Source: Sycobia sp. Sy_11
Lineage: Eukaryota; Arthropoda; Insecta; Hymenoptera; Epichrysomallidae
NCBI GenBank assembly: GCA_018907035.1
Contig: JACCIC010000051.1
Span: 3,153,501-3,217,500 of the forward strand
Direction: 5' to 3'
Length of the DNA stretch: 64,000 nt
Translations under genes and position numbers: made by a program
In this document: positions 49,613-62,822 of the stretch, one piece after another
Layout of the letters: each line of letters opens with the position of its first letter
Numbering within the stretch: position 1 is the stretch's first letter
Notes under the pieces: generated by a model
Seen by the model: the letters and a program-made list of their open reading frames with translations, nothing else
Databases searched by the model: none
What the model was told of the DNA's origin: nothing

Positions 49613-50887
49613 AACAATAGGACTTTATATAATAATTACTAAAGTTCAAATTAAAACAATTTAAAAGTATGTTAAAATTATAGAAATTAATTTTTATTTG
49701 CTTTTGTATTATAGTAAAAAGGATTTCAGATAAAAATGTCAAAATATTGAATCAGTGAGGTAACTAATTCGAAAGCTTTGTAAAAAAATGTATTTTTTGA
49801 TTGATTTTATTATACACAATACCTGAAATATAAATTAGACCAAATCATAAAATAAGATATAGTTAATAATGTGGCTATAAATATAATTGTGAAATATTTA
49901 TAAATTAGCATTTTATCTCATCTTAATATATATAATTTTTTTACGAACTGATTTATAGGAAAAAAGAAAAATTTATAAAAAATTATATATTCTAAAAAGT
50001 GTGTTAAAAAATAATGTATTAATAATATTCTACAATTATTTAATCATTTAATCATTTAATTATTGAAATATTTAACGATCATAAAGTTTTAGATAAATTT
50101 TTTATATTTTATTCAGATTTTATTTATTATTACAGTTTTTTGTAATCGTGATTCAATTTCAATAGTAAAAAACAAATTTTGAACATTTTATCGTAGATAC
50201 TTATTTAATATTTGTTAAATACTTCTAAAGATATTGATTGATATATAATGTAAAGGTAATATAGATACATATTATTTCAGTGTATGTAAAATTTAGTTTA
50301 TAGATGTATTATTAAGCTTATGAAGCTTACGAATTAAAAAATTTTAATTAAAAATTAACTAATTAACTTAAGTAACTAAAAAATTAAATTAAAAGTTCAT
50401 CTAATAAATATTTAATTTAAATTTAAATACTTAATTACAAAATTCAACTGATAAATTCTGCTAATGTATATCTTAATTTATTTTTAAATTTATTCCAATT
50501 TTTAAAATGTACATTTTTTTAACAGAATTTTTCTGTCCATACAATCCATATATTTCGCACACTCTATCAAAAACTTTAGTTTCAAAAGTAATATGAGATC
50601 CTTCCTAATTTACTAAAATAGTTTCGTTCTTTACGTCAATTTGCTGAAACTACGCCTGAAATGATCAATTAATACCGATAGAAAATTGGGTAGAGAGTGA
50701 GATCGAGAGAGCGAGAGAGAAATAGAAGAATAATTAAGTATTTAGAATTGGAGAAGGAGTGTGAAGAGCCCACAGGACTCACGGGTGCAATTCTCTCTGT
50801 ATAGCGCACACGTTTTCAGTATGGCTAGTATAGCAATGAAGCATACGCAGCCGGTAAGCGTGCAGCTTACGTGGAGAGCAGGAGCGA

Positions 50888-50888
<1 letters not shown>
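49613..50888. other. Intergenic, no feature seen
   Basis: Very A+T-rich until about 50600, then more mixed. No coding potential. Confidence 0.5.
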
Positions 50889-50940
<52 letters not shown>

Positions 50941-50943
50941 GGG

Positions 50944-51003
<60 letters not shown>
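50889..51003. repeat. Compound (TA)n-(GA)n microsatellite
   Basis: About 48 bases of TA, a short GGGGCG bridge, then about 58 bases of GA. Confidence 0.95.
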
Positions 51004-51009
<6 letters not shown>

Positions 51010-53155
51010 CGAAGAGCACCGCGTGTATAGCAATGAGATCATCCCAAGACATTTAGCTGTCGTTCTTTTGCCTGCTCTTTTTGTCTTTCTTTCTCTCATC
51101 CAGTGCGCAGCGCATCGCCTTGGTGGATGTATCGATGTTGTACCACAAAGCGAGTGATAGCTGCTTGCGCATTTTTTACTTTATTTCATCCGTATATATA
51201 TGTCTGGCTTCTCTGTAAGGGATGCAGTTGTTATTATGTGGGAGTGCGTGCATATGCATGTTTATATATGGGAGTGTAAATCGGGGTTTGCCACGTCTTG
51301 ACCATACTCCTATTGTTGGTATTGCTGCTAGCGCTTACCGGGTAAACGCTAGATCTCGACGATACTGTCGGTGATGCGCATTTTTGAGTATATATAGTTT
51401 AATAAATTGCTATTTACGTATAGGAATGAGTAAAATTTCGGGCATTTGATGTGTTTTTTAGGTGAAACGCAGAAACTCCACAACGAATTTTTTTTTGTAT
51501 GTAGTATAATTTAAAAAGAGGAATTTCAAATGGAATTTTCAGTTAAAAAGCTTTTTGTCTATTTTTACAATGAATTGATTGCGAATAATAGTTATGCGTT
51601 GTTTAGAAATTCGTAAATTAATGCTTTCATTGCAACGCTTATTAATCACATATCGCCATCTGTTTAAGCTACGAATTTATAGCTCACTTTTTTGAATATA
51701 TACTAGAGTGCTTGAAAAGCAAAAATATGACAATCAAGACTCCATTGTTCCTTCAATTTTATATTACAGGCAATCTGTTTATTCTAATCATTTATTTACA
51801 TTGGTATTACACATTGATAAATTCTATGTTTCTAATACTGATAAAAGTAGGTACTTGTTCGAAAGTGAAAAAAGGCTGAATGCGATAAGACCCGCCTTAC
51901 AGTATCGGGATCTTTTCTACTTGACATCTGAACATGTGTATAGTATATACGTGTAAGTACACATTTTTGAAACATATTTCCTTTACCAATGTAATCTTTC
52001 TCGACGTTTTATTAAAGCGATGATTCGAGCTTTCCTTAATGAAATTCTTAATAATATGTTCTTATCGCACATGCTATATTTCCGACCTTCAATGGCTCGT
52101 TTTTTTTTTCATATGAAGAAGTTTGTCCAAAAAAAATTACTCTCATCTACGTAAGAGATAGTATAACTGTTTGTTATTATTTTTTTTTAAATGAAAATAC
52201 TCCATTGATTTTCGGTTTTGATAGACAAATTGTTAGTCTTTTGAATCGTAAAAATAAATACATAAATGTAGGAACGTATCGATCATTTTAAATTTCAAAT
52301 ATTTGTTTAAAATCTTTTGTCGTCTTATGATTTAATAATGGTAACCTTTATTGCTACCACTTCCTATATATATAAAGGCCAAGTCCTAATTACGGACAGA
52401 GCAAATGCCATAGAAATTTGTCTTCGCAATAATTAATGTCTTTTTAGTTTTAATTATAGTTAAGTATACAGTAAACCCAATATACTGTAATTGTGAACGT
52501 TGGCAAAAACGAACTTTACAGTCTTTATTGTGCTGTAATTCGATTATAAATATAGAACAATTAAATTATTAAAGTAAAATTCATCATTATTATATTTTAT
52601 TATGTAATTAATATCAATTTTTACAGTCATTTCATTAGATCATGGTATAATTATAGTGGTATGGTATAATTATGCATGGTATTATTAATATTCTGCAAAG
52701 CTGTAGAATTTTATATTATTTTGGTGCAACTGATGACAACGTCCAATGTGATCTTGAAACAAAAAGAAAATAAAAGTTTTGATCGTTATCATACAATTTG
52801 TGATATTTTCACATGACGTTAACTGTAATTGACAAAATTAGCTAAGAAATAAATTTAATAAAATATTATATAAACATAAAAATGAAATAAAGTTAAGATC
52901 ACTACAATAAAACTTATAATTGTTTAGGAGTGATATTCGTTATGAACGTTAAGATTGCCTTTAAAAATTGAAAAGTAGTTTATGCCATCCTATAGAGATC
53001 GCCTACTGGGTTATCGTCAACAGGACAACCAGGATATTCGTCTTAAGACGTACGAAAGTATGACATCAAATGAAAAAGAATAGTATTTAAAGTATGTAAC
53101 ATAATTACGAAATGAAAATTTTTTCCATATTACGAAAGTACGACGAGAGGAAAAG

Positions 53156-53195
<40 letters not shown>

Positions 53196-53366
53196 TAAAA
53201 GAATCAACCTGAACCCACTACCAATGAAAATTTTCCTCTGTTAATGATATATAAGGCTGACTATCTATGTCGTCAATATGGTTCGGGGTCAATAAGACTT
53301 TATGTCAACTATTTTATTTCTTTCAATATCACCTGCATGGACTTGACAGTGAGATTATGGTAATTC
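51004..53366. other. Intergenic, no gene seen
   Basis: Mixed composition near 51050-51400, then A+T-rich. Contains a 25-base near-palindrome (51328-51352) and a (GA)n tract (53159-53192). The open frame 51708-51956 has no recognisable motif. Confidence 0.5.
51328..51352. repeat. Near-perfect palindrome
   Basis: CTAGCGCTTACC-G-GGTAAACGCTAG: twelve-base arms with one mismatch around a single central base. Confidence 0.8.
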
Positions 53367-53455
53367 TTCGTTAAGATATTTTTTTTTTTTTTTTTTTTTT
53401 ATTGAGCTTACCCAGGCCTATAAAAAGACTTATACAGCTATTTCGTTAAGATATT
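53367..53455 (-). mobile_element. Tiny 5'-truncated retroposon with target duplication
   Basis: TTCGTTAAGATATT occurs on both sides (53367-53380 and 53442-53455). Between the copies lies a run of about 20 T (a poly-A tail on the minus strand) and 41 bases. The minus strand reads CTTTTTATAGGCCTGGGTAA then GCTCAAT before the A-run. This is the signature of a target-primed insertion that copied only the last few bases of a poly-A retroelement. Confidence 0.75.
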
Positions 53456-54470
53456 GATCCGCAGATGGTTTTGCGCCTACATGACTTTTCAAATTTTATT
53501 TTTAGATCTAGGCGGAAAATCTGAGAAAAATATTCTCTCCTAAGCATGATAATTACCCAGACAAACAATCCTAGAGAGGGCGATACGTCGACGCGACGCG
53601 AATTTTTGACTGTCTGATCCGTTGAAGTATACTCGCGGTGTTTTCAATACGCTAAACACTTTACTCTAAAGTTACATATGTGAATATTCACTTATATATG
53701 TTAGTGAACATCCATTCGCTGCTATAGAGCTATGAGTAGTTCACTTAGGATAAATGAATAATGGCGTCAATCGATAATTGATAAATAATATATACTAAGA
53801 ATATATCGTGTACCTTAACGTAATGACTTGATCTAATGATAATATAATGTAACAAGAAAAATCTCTACAAATTCTGTATTTGTATTCAATATACGTACTG
53901 TATTCAATATACAAGTATTGTCAAATGCATCTCATAAGACAAAAAAGCGTCAAATTATTTACTTTAGTGCTTGGTTCAGATACACTTTTATTCAATGACA
54001 CATATTTATATTTTTGTATGGATGATTCTATATTGTACATTATAAAAATAACAATATAAGTATTTTTAATTTTTATTTTCTGGTTTATTGTTAACATATC
54101 ATATAAGGTTGTTCTGACAAAATATCCTGTCCTGCGGTATATTAAAAGTCTGTAAAATTCATTTGTCGTCTTGCAATTTTTCACACGTGCCCCCTCATTC
54201 AAGGATTTAAAATAAACCGCGCGTGGCTCGGGACCCACTAGTCAGCTGACCGTCTGCTTCTACCTCTGCACCTCTCGTTCCTTATGTACATTCTCTTTTA
54301 CCCCATTTCTCTCTTTCTCTCTGTCTTCTGTCCTTCGTGATTTATTCTCTCTCTCTCTCTCTTTCTCTCTTATATATACACCGGGTCTTTCGCTCACTAC
54401 GATGGCGAGCCGGCGGTCGCGATGGTCCCTGATGGCATATATAATGCACGCGTGCATATAGATTGCGCGT
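53456..54470. other. Intergenic, no gene seen
   Basis: A+T-rich with no coding signal; a CT-rich stretch at about 54290-54371. Confidence 0.5.
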
Positions 54471-54760
54471 GCATCAGTCGTACCCGCCTGAAAAGTTTGC
54501 CGCGGATTCGCCGTAAAATAGCGTGTCCGATCGCGCCCGCCGCACGCGGTCTACTGACGTGTTAACTCTATAATGCATACTGCTGTGTGTATCGTACACA
54601 CATACGTCTATGCAATATACGTAAAGCCTATTTGTGTGAGTGAGAATGCGCGCCTGTGTGTGCTTGCATGTGCGAGCGCACGCGCTTGTGTAAAAACGCG
54701 CCCGACAGACACGCTGTGTATAAAGTGCGGGAGCGAAAAAGGAGGGAGGGAGGGAGTAAG

Positions 54761-54812
<52 letters not shown>

Positions 54813-54916
54813 CAGGCGGACAGGACAGCGCACAGTCTATTCGCCGCTTTGCCGGCTTCTCGCCTTTTTTGGGATAATACCGCACTCTGTCTCTGTGCCT
54901 CTCTCCCTCTCTCTTT

Positions 54917-54951
<35 letters not shown>

Positions 54952-55019
54952 TTCTTTCCTCTCCGCGCGTATTACGTATAACTATAATACACGCATGCGA
55001 GTATACTCTGTGCTCGCCG

Positions 55020-55069
<50 letters not shown>

Positions 55070-55500
55070 GCACACGCACGCATATAGTAACACAACTACA
55101 CACCGCATAGTGGCCTTTCCGTCGCTCCGATGCACGCACCGCGCGCGCGCCGCTAAGTCTCGTACGTGCGTGCAGCGTGCGCGGGAGCTGCTGCTGTGTT
55201 CCCTCGCTCATCTTCCGTTTATATCTCTCTCGCTCCCGGCTCCGCGCCGATACGTTCCCGTGGAAGCTGTGCGCGTGTGCGCGCGTACGTGCCCGCGTGC
55301 GTACGCCTGTGGATTTGTGCGTGTGTGCGCGCGCGTGCGCCATCCTCCCTTCCTCCTCCCACCGTTCCTCCCTCCGTCGATCCGCGTGTCCGCGCCGTCT
55401 GTCTAAAGTTTCGTTTTATACGTCGCTTCGGGCCCTCCACGGCAGTCGCGTGTGTCCGCGGCCGGTGCGGTTATGGGTAATTTGATTATCGTGCGTGTAT
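54470..55500. promoter_or_regulatory. CpG-rich block, possible promoter or first exon
   Basis: Much richer in G+C and CpG than its surroundings and crowded with simple repeats: (GA)n at 54766-54809, CT-rich 54884-54962, (AT)n at 55022-55067 and alternating GCGC/GTGC. Long open frames on both strands are produced by the dinucleotide repeats and are not credible genes. A GGTTATGGGTAAT at about 55470 could be a splice donor after a first exon, but no downstream exon was identified. Confidence 0.35.
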
Positions 55501-55668
55501 CATATTAATACGTTTTCATTTTCTTTTTCATTTTTTTTTTCCTTTACACGCGCTCTGTGATTCAGTGTTGGTTGTTGTTTTTGGAGTACCTGCATGATAG
55601 CACAAGATAATAGTGCGCGGGTGCAATAAAGTCGCGGATGGTACGTCCGCACATATATGTGCGCGCGC

Positions 55669-55670
<2 letters not shown>

Positions 55671-55709
<39 letters not shown>
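55671..55709. repeat. (AT)n microsatellite
   Basis: About 39 bases of AT following a GCGCGC run. Confidence 0.9.
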
Positions 55710-55715
<6 letters not shown>

Positions 55716-55880
55716 TAAATATTTGTATATAAGTTATTGTACAATGATAAAATAGAGGCTGTCGCTGTGCTACCGTTGTTACCTCCTGATATAGGATTCG
55801 GAGCGCTTGCTGTATTGTATATACATTTTAAAGGGACCCGAGGGAGAGGCGTCGCTTCCGCATACCGGTAAGGGCGCGTC

Positions 55881-55898
55881 CATAAGGTATACCTTATG
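55881..55898. repeat. Perfect 18-base palindrome
   Basis: CATAAGGTATACCTTATG is identical to its own reverse complement. An 8-base palindrome TACCGGTA lies 11 bases upstream (55863-55870). Could be a dimeric transcription-factor site; no factor is recognised. Confidence 0.8.
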
Positions 55899-55899
55899 A

Positions 55900-57335
55900 A
55901 TTTAGAAGGGTGTCAGAAGAATTTAATCCAGATGACAAAAAAGATTCCAATTCAATGCGTTTTGAAAATTGACAATCCATCCGAGCATTGTCAATGTGAA
56001 AATGAAAATGACTGAATTTTTTTTTCTGTTCAGAAAGAATTGACTGGTTAATCAGTAAATATCGGTAAATTTGAATTATTATCGAATATTATGTATAAAT
56101 TATTATATACATTATTGTATACATTCTGTATTTATAAATTAAACACTATGTAATGATAAATTTTAATTATAATTCGCACCAATAGGTGCATTGCAGTATA
56201 TAGTGTGCCTTCCGCAAATAATAATATTGTCAGTATATATATAAAAAAAAAACCAAGCAGGACTTCATATTTTTTTTACGTTGAATGGATCTATTATGAA
56301 ATTTATATGAAAAATGTCTGATATTTTACATTTATATTTCAAATATAAAAGTTTTCAATTTTTGACGAGTTCATTTCCATTTTATGATTATTTTTATATG
56401 TTTCTTACGTATTGAGAAAAAACAAAATACTACATTCAAAATAAGTCGATTTTTAATTTACTTTGCCATCTGGATAAGGAGAAGGTGAGGGGGTTATATT
56501 TAAGGGATATGTATAAATGAAAAAACGCTCGTGACTGTATATTCAGCGCACGGCGCGCGTTATAGATTGTACGTGAATCCTATTCGATCGTGCTTGCAAC
56601 TGATGGAATAATAATAAGAGAATTTGTATTATGCACTGTAAACAAAAAAAAAAAAAAAATAATGTACGATTTAGTGAAACACAACAAACAAATTACGAGC
56701 GAGGTGTAGTGCAATAAATTAGCGAACGATAGATATTATGTATATGATTATTTTTATATCAGTAATAATATAACACATAAAATATTCAAAAATTCCCGTT
56801 CCCTTCATTGCTTGAGGAAAAGTTTGTTAAACTTTTGAGGTACCAAGTATTTTTCTAATTTTCACTTATACATTATTAAAAGTTTCTTTGTATTTGAAGA
56901 GTGGGTGGGATAAAAAACTACCGGATTCAACGAAGACGAGGGAGCGTCGAAAAAAATGCAAAAACTGCAACGTAACGCTACTTTCTATCTTTTCTCATTT
57001 TTAGATTAACTGAAAATGATCGATTCAGCAGAGAACAAGGATTGTGTGGTTTTCGCATTTTACAAAAAAGATAATAACGTGTCGTAATTTTAAGAGTTTA
57101 ATAGATTTCAATTGTGTTTTATTCTTTCGATAACATGTATATATATAAATGTTCATCAAGGTGTCGAAAATTTTTTTTCAATACCACTTCATGATCCTCA
57201 GAAAGATCGTCCATTAATTTTTAATGTCCATTAATTTTTAACATATAAATAAGTTTTGCTCCATTAAAAATATAATGTAATAAACTCGCGCATTATAGTA
57301 AAATTCCTATAAAATGCGATACTGGTAAAGACTTT
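55900..57335. other. Intergenic, no feature seen
   Basis: A+T-rich, closed in all frames. Confidence 0.5.
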
Positions 57336-57369
57336 TTGAGGATCTTCTATATATATAGGATTATGAAAA

Positions 57370-57669
57370 AATTCAGCTCTCGCTGCGCGGACGCGCACTC
57401 CCTCGTCTCTTTTCTTTCTATCTCTTTTTCTTTAATCGCAAAAGACTACTCCGTTTCGTCCGCGCGCGCGCTATATAAGCAGAATGCGATCTCTTATCTT
57501 TCTTCGGGCGGGGAGCCGGGTGGGGCGAGGGAGGATGCGCTCGCGTGCGAATCCTTCTCCGATGCTCGGCCAATGCCTCGGTGTGTGTGTGTGTGTGTGT
57601 GTGTCAAACCATGAGCGCTCGATGCGCGCCGCGCCGGTCGCCTTTTTTCGCCTGCAAAAAAAGAAAGAG

Positions 57670-57741
<72 letters not shown>

Positions 57742-58110
57742 GAAATTCAATATTTCCGAGAGGAGCGCTTTTATAATTTTTTCTCTCTTCAGATACTGCG
57801 ATACTCCATTATGGGTTTCTCAAGAAATATAAAAGCCAGAGAGAATGGGGTGGACAGGCGCGAAAGCTTTATAATTATATATAGGAGAAATGCATCAATT
57901 GAAGCTCTCGGCTAAAAATAGCCGGCGCGCGCGTATAATATAATAGTAATAAAAGTTGCGCAAATCGCGTCGCGCCACAAAGTGTTCGAGACACATAATA
58001 GTGAATAGTTTATAATGTATATATCCGAAATGCGCCGTGCAGCCGGCGCGTATATTATCGTTCGTCGGCGGGACATTATAATGTCGGATCCACGGCGGGA
58101 GCGGGGGGGG
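57370..58110. promoter_or_regulatory. CpG-rich block with (GT)n and (GA)n
   Basis: G+C- and CpG-rich around 57380-57660 and 57920-58110, with (GT)n at 57581-57604 and a long (GA)n at 57664-57737. A TATATAAG box occurs at 57472-57479 in a GCGC context (GCGCGCTATATAAGCAG), which would suit a TATA promoter on the plus strand. No gene can be assigned. Confidence 0.35.
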
Positions 58111-58162
58111 AGGCGCTCGGGAAATAATAAAGTATACATTTCTTATGCATAAATCTGTGCAG

Positions 58163-58188
58163 TATATATATCTATATATATATATATA

Positions 58189-58234
<46 letters not shown>
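58163..58234. repeat. (AT)n microsatellite, interrupted
   Basis: About 70 bases of AT with single-base breaks. Confidence 0.9.
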
Positions 58235-58237
<3 letters not shown>

Positions 58238-58713
58238 TGTGCGTACATACAATAATTGTACTAAGGACTTTTTTTGTGAACAGTTAATCCGTAATTTATA
58301 TTTACAGCCTAAAAAGTTTTATTTTACGAGACAGTTTTGTATACAGTGCAATGGACACTGACAAAAAAATTTTCTGTTGTCAGGTGAAAATTTACTGGTT
58401 TTGTTCCAAGTAAATCTTTTTCTTAAATTCAGTAAAAATTAGCTACATTTCAAACGACGTGGATCGATTATATTTAAGTAAATACTTCCCTCATTTAAGA
58501 AGATACTTTGCCAATTGAAAAATTATCATTTACTTGGTACAAAGCAAGAATATATTTTGTTGACAAAACACATTTTTTTCAATGTAAGAAAGAACTTATA
58601 GGGTTCCTCGGCAGAATTAGGTTTCGCTTTAAAAACAAATATTATTATATTAATAGACGTTATTAGAAAAAATTATGAAGATGTACTTTTGTAACTTGTA
58701 ACTTTTTATATGC

Positions 58714-58773
<60 letters not shown>

Positions 58774-59414
58774 AGATAATCAGCATAAGCTATTTAAATA
58801 TTCGCAGTCTCTTTACGTAGTATTAAAAAATTTTAGAACAACATTGTCGGCGTGTAAATTTTTAAGCATTTACAGGCATCTTTTAGAAGCGTACAGGACG
58901 AGTTGTAAAACTCTTTAAATATAGCAATATTATTATTCTTTATTCAAATATCACAACTGAATACAGTCATTAGCGGCAAGAACGAATGAATTATTTATTT
59001 TATTAATATTTTGTAAGTTTATTCAAATTCTTTGAAGCTCCATATAACGTCATGGCTTCCCACACATGTGAAAGAGGGCCGCAGTTTACCTCCCGCAAAA
59101 AATATCTAGTAAATCCTAATTATATTGTATTTACAATTTAGATTTAAAATTTTAACCTCATACAGTTTCCACACACTGATTATTTCGTAACTTAAAAATT
59201 TTTAATATACAGGAGCATACGCACAATCTACTCGAAGCGCCGAGCTGATGAAATATTTTCAGGAAAATATCTAAATCTTCCTTATATGCACACATGAAAA
59301 TTCAAGCCGTTATACGAGAGATGGAATCGCTAATCCCGCACGCGTTACAAAAGCAAAAATATACACGATTGTACAAATGGCGCTTAGCAAACAATTCAAT
59401 ATTAATGGCATACT

Positions 59415-59472
<58 letters not shown>

Positions 59473-59739
59473 GTGTACATGTGTATACATATACGAGATG
59501 ATCGATGAATTTCGAAACGATCATCCTTGCGCGCTCTCGAGCTTTTCGTATATATAATACAAATTGTATGCGCGCGATCGGTTCGCCGGATGACGAAAGA
59601 GCGAATCGATCGACTGACCGAATTCACTTTGGAATTCACCTCGGAATTTACCGAGCGGCTATTATAAAATGGAATTACAAATAAGCGCGCGAAGTTCTTC
59701 GTTCACGTAATTTATCTTTACTTTTATTCTTTATATATA

Positions 59740-59787
<48 letters not shown>

Positions 59788-60450
59788 AATATTACATCGA
59801 TACCTTATCCGACTTTCCATATACCCATATATTTCTTATAGATAAAATGTAGCGCAGAGAAAATTTCGCTCGATCTTATAATAAATTTCTTATAATAAAA
59901 TCTTATAATAAATTCGATTTTAATGAAATCGACGGATAAGAGAGATAGATCGCAAAATATATTGCGTGCAGCTTATATTCCTTATTTAAAATATAAAAGA
60001 ATTATAATACACTGATACTATGCATATAATTACAATATAGGCACAAGTAAAATCAAATACATAATAAGAAACGCATAGAAATAATAAATTTTATTTTTAA
60101 AAAGTAACATATAATCGCATAATTAAACGATATAATTTGCGAACATATACGATGAAACTTAAGAAGAGGAAAAATATTTTATAAAGACTCATTATATATT
60201 ATTTAGTTTTAGATCAATTGCTGTTGTACTATGTATTTTAACAAATATTTCTTAAGGGTGGAAGTAAAACAGCTCTTTATTTGATTTGATTGTTTAATAA
60301 ATATGTATTATGTAACTTGTATGTTTGCAATAGGAGAATTATTATAGCAACGGAGAATTATTCGCAGTCGACACGCACCTCTTACATATTTCGTCTTTAC
60401 AGAGGATTTTTACTAAATACTGCAATGTAGGTTGTAACGGGTCATTCTAG

Positions 60451-60497
<47 letters not shown>

Positions 60498-60800
60498 CTC
60501 CTTTATGGATTGATACGGCTCAGAATGTGTATATGGGATATAAAATTACACTCTCTCGCGAACGCTCTGAGTTTGAATGAATAAAAACGAGCTTTGCCTT
60601 TTTTGCGATTTTTCCGAGAGAGGCGTCCCTCCGCATCAAAAATCGAATCGATCTTTAATGCAAAAATTTCGCTCAATTCTATATAAATAAATTCTTTATA
60701 AATTATCATCTGGAAAAAAAGCTCATCTCTCGACGTGATTTTTTTTGTATTGCACACTATATCATAAAAATATATATGTGTTAATTTCTTTGTCCCATCG

Positions 60801-60861
<61 letters not shown>

Positions 60862-62100
60862 GCAATAACAACGCGAGCGCGCATAAATTAAAAGCGAATA
60901 GAGATGTAGTATCCAGCAACGATGTTCTAACCCAGGACGCCGACCGCGAACGTCCGGTATTTGCACTTCCTGCTGGACACGGCAAAGAACCAAAAAAAAA
61001 ATAATTAAAAAGATCATAAAGAATCGCCGAGTACCGACAAAGGAATGTATATAAAAATAACCGGGGGACCGGCCTCCACTCCCAAAAGTGAAAACGTCGC
61101 CGAGCATAATAGAGTGGATGCAGAAACGGAGAGCGTAGGTTTTTTTTATATTATTGTTCGTTTGGAATTTCAATTATATATATATATAATTTTCGAAAAG
61201 CATAGATAGATTCTATAGTCGGTATATTTGCTAAAACGTGTTTTATCTATTATATACATACTGCAGTTGACACAGTGATAACGTCATACTTTAGAACTTT
61301 TTTTTGGTATAACATAAATATAATGATTTAAACACACACACACACACACACACAAGTAATTAAATAATTTTTTTGAATTACAAATCATTTCATTATACGT
61401 TGAAAGTATCAATGTGTTATAAAAATTAATTACTTTTGAATTGCATTCATATTGATGTATGTACGTAATAAAAATACACAATTATGTTAATGTTATATCT
61501 TTAAAGTTTGGTATAAATTTTTATTATCAAAGACAAAAAGCTTAAAGAGTCGCGGACTGGTTGAGTAATTTGAAAAGCGCGCACCCCCTATCAAAAATGA
61601 CGGAGACAAGAAGCTTAGAAAATTCTAATGGCTATTCTATATGATGACCTTGGAAACGTGATTGTCACGTTCAATGTCATTCGAAGGTCAAGCTCAATAA
61701 CGATACCAGACACTTGTCATATTTATCATTGTGTTATTGCTTTTTCAACTGGAAATCTCTGTTTAGGATTCCCGATAGTTCAAATTAAGTACTTAAATGA
61801 GAATGAAAGGAATTAATTCTATATCTGAATTGTACCAAACATTATTTACCGAGTTTTACGAGAGGAAAAAGCTCGCATTAGTAAAAGTAAAATTTAGTTC
61901 CTAGAATATTCAGTAAATAAATAAATCAATACATAAATATGATAACTCAAGTTACACGTTGAATTAAACACATCAATTCAATCGATCAATTAGAGAAATC
62001 ATCATAAACACGAGCTACTTTGTAACGTAGGCATTAACATACCGTTCCAATGCAGCGAAATAAAAAAGTTTTCATCTTCTCTTTCTTTTTTTTTTTTATT
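58235..62100. other. Intergenic, microsatellite-dense
   Basis: No gene recognised. Contains (AT)n tracts at 58718-58771, 59745-59786, 60452-60496 and 60802-60859, a compound (AC)n-(AT)n at 59414-59469 and an (AC)n at 61331-61354. A possible regulatory cluster lies at 61645-61692. Confidence 0.55.
61645..61692. promoter_or_regulatory. Inverted-repeat site flanked by AGGTCA half-sites
   Basis: AACGTGA-TTG-TCACGTT (61655-61671) is a perfect 7-base inverted repeat containing CACGT-type bHLH half-sites. TGACCTTGG just before it and GAAGGTCAAG just after it are oppositely oriented nuclear-receptor-type half-sites (FTZ-F1/ERR-like). Purely a motif observation. Confidence 0.35.
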
Positions 62101-62109
62101 TTTTAACTA

Positions 62110-62530
62110 TCACAACGTGCTCGACTACATTCCGCTCACCGAGTATACAGTACGCAAGATTAATGCGCGTGTCCAGTTACACGCACATATTATACGCGAA
62201 TATAATCGCATGCCTCGGCGCGCCGTCCTGAGAGCCACGTGCGCGCCGAGCTTCATACATTTTGTCGATATAAACGCGCGGTGTAAACGACGCAAGCGCG
62301 AGCGCGCGCACCACCTCGATCGCGGGGGCGCGACGCGACTCTCGCCGATGTGCTGGTGGAGAGGGGGGGGCGATGGGGGTCGGAAGGGTAAAAGAGCGCC
62401 GTGCCACAGTGCACACAGCAGACATCGGTGCGCGATCCAGGCGTAGCGAACCGCGCGGCTTAACGTCGGTGCAATTTATTCGTGGACTCGAGAGGCGCGT
62501 TATGTTCGTCTTCGTCACCGGCTTATAATG
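62110..62530. promoter_or_regulatory. CpG-rich block
   Basis: Dense CpG and GCGCGC words, a G8 run at about 62365, and frames open on both strands only because of composition. Possibly a promoter or 5' exon of a gene to the right; direction unknown. Confidence 0.3.
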
Positions 62531-62678
62531 GTGATTCTATGTATACCAATGGTATCGCCTATGCCTATATACAGATTCCTGGCGACAGGGGGGGTATTAT
62601 GATATTATTATAAAGTGAAGTTTCGTCGGTAAAAAAAATTGTAATTTTATGTATAGACCGGTTAAAGTCTATACGCGC

Positions 62679-62683
<5 letters not shown>

Positions 62684-62742
<59 letters not shown>

Positions 62743-62822
62743 ATTCTGTGACTGTGGCCTCGTAAAATGCGGAAGAGTAAATGTCTCGCATTTCGGTGTA
62801 TATATATATATATATATATATA
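62684..62822. repeat. Two (AT)n microsatellites
   Basis: (AT)n at 62684-62740 and again at 62799-62822, separated by a short unique stretch. Confidence 0.9.

Noticed and set aside
51708..51956. Open frame of 82 codons
   Set aside because: No motif, no neighbouring exons in phase; insufficient to call a gene.
52733..52774. CTGATGA followed by a CAA/TTG stem and GAAAC
   Set aside because: It resembles a hammerhead core, but no helix I or III partner strand is found and the stem is only three pairs. Likely chance.
54573..55485. Long open frames on both strands in the CpG/microsatellite block
   Set aside because: They consist of Arg-Glu, Ser-Leu and Ile-Tyr repeats generated by GA and AT tracts, overlap each other on both strands and show no protein family.
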